64,000 nt of DNA from Rufibacter radiotolerans (GTDB taxonomy: Bacteria; Bacteroidota; Bacteroidia; Cytophagales; Hymenobacteraceae): NCBI RefSeq assembly GCF_001078055.1, contig NZ_CP010777.1:3005001-3069000 (forward strand). The letters are read 5' to 3'. A program made the translations under genes and the position numbers. Within the stretch, counting starts at the first letter, position 1, and every line of letters begins with the position of its first letter. The notes beneath the pieces are model-generated. The model did not search any database and was not told where the DNA came from. It was given only the letters and a program-made list of their open reading frames with translations. Shown here piece by piece: positions 63,767 through 64,000 of this stretch.

Positions 63767-64000
63767 GAACTAAAAAAGTAAGACCTAAACAGGAACAGGT
63801 GGAAAAGCAGGTACAGCCCGTACCGGATGGCGTGCGCCATAGGCAGACCGTCCAACCCCAGCAGCGGCATCAGCCAGGCCACCAGCGCCACATATACTAC
63901 CCCTGAGGCCAGCTGTGTGAACACGTACAGTTTTACGCGCGCCTGCACCGTAATGATGTACGACAAAACCCAGGCACTCATCTTCAGGAAATCGCCCAGC
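63763..64000 (-). CDS. Polysaccharide flippase (5' end beyond window)
   Basis: About 79 residues of the C-terminal end, with three hydrophobic segments (VLSYIITVQARVKLYVF, VVYVALVAWLMPLLGLDG, YGLYLLFHLFLFRSYFFSS). The pattern fits the last helices of an O-antigen/Wzx type flippase. The first coding bases lie beyond 64000. It is translationally coupled to the glycosyltransferase (ATGA overlap). Confidence 0.75.
   Translation of the reverse strand, partial: LGDFLKMSAWVLSYIITVQARVKLYVFTQLASGVVYVALVAWLMPLLGLDGLPMAHAIRYGLYLLFHLFLFRSYFFSS

Overview
This window looks like part of the chromosome of a Bacteroidota bacterium, most likely order Cytophagales and close to Hymenobacteraceae (Rufibacter/Pontibacter-like). 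The reasons are: a PorT-type type IX secretion protein beside ubiE, two proteins with TPR, PD40 propeller, regulatory and OmpA domains in that order (PorE-like), a DUF5606 and a DUF6702 protein, lipoproteins with short polar sequences after the lipobox cysteine, little Shine-Dalgarno signal, and promoter -7 elements of the TAnnTTTG type. Most coding sequence is moderately GC-rich. The genus is inferred, not proven. I see no tRNA, rRNA or CRISPR array.

Layout: 1-2205 holds lon, cut at the left edge. 2.4-12.9 kb carries envelope and stress genes (PorE-like protein, lipoproteins, rseP, dxr, CNNM/CorC transporter, GH3-like enzyme, OsmC, membrane protein). 13-19.4 kb has a 1-Cys peroxiredoxin, a repeat-filled gap, an Rrf2 regulator, dnaA, a 5'-nucleotidase split over two genes, and a promoter with a long structured leader before a small protein. 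19.6-21.9 kb has ctlX, a YkvA-like and a DUF72 gene. 22.7-31.7 kb is the methylmalonyl-CoA mutase locus (mutA, mutB, meaB), interrupted by an AT-rich lipoprotein gene between inverted repeats, a RAYT transposase between inverted REP units, and a secreted propeller protein. 32.2-43.5 kb has xerD, aroQ, a class V aminotransferase, marC, rnhA, a TrmN6-like gene, a saccharopine dehydrogenase-like gene, cdd, an esterase, a VOC protein, an SDR, porT and ubiE. 43.7-54.9 kb has a second PorE-like protein, engB, a TonB-like protein, DUF5606, fbp, lysC, a 2-Cys peroxiredoxin, waaA-rsgA, ppiB and a ZIP-like protein. 55-58.5 kb holds a ChlI-like AAA+ ATPase and its VWA partner. 59-64 kb has DUF427, an acyl-ACP desaturase and the start of a surface-polysaccharide cluster (methyltransferase, DMFase-like, GT2, flippase).

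The most striking non-coding signal is a family of about 22 intergenic palindromes, about one per 3 kb, nearly all just after stop codons. Each arm holds the same short word twice (CTGTTTT-like, 4-nt spacer, GTTTT again), then the inverse. The spacer bases change together on both sides between copies, which points to selection on a hairpin. Other palindromes use different words (GATTGTT, TAGCACAT) with the same double-word design. A second signal is a composite repeat of about 0.6 kb present twice (14.0 and 21.9 kb) that contains a nearly invariant 130-nt segment with nested complementary arms, a candidate structured RNA or mobile element.
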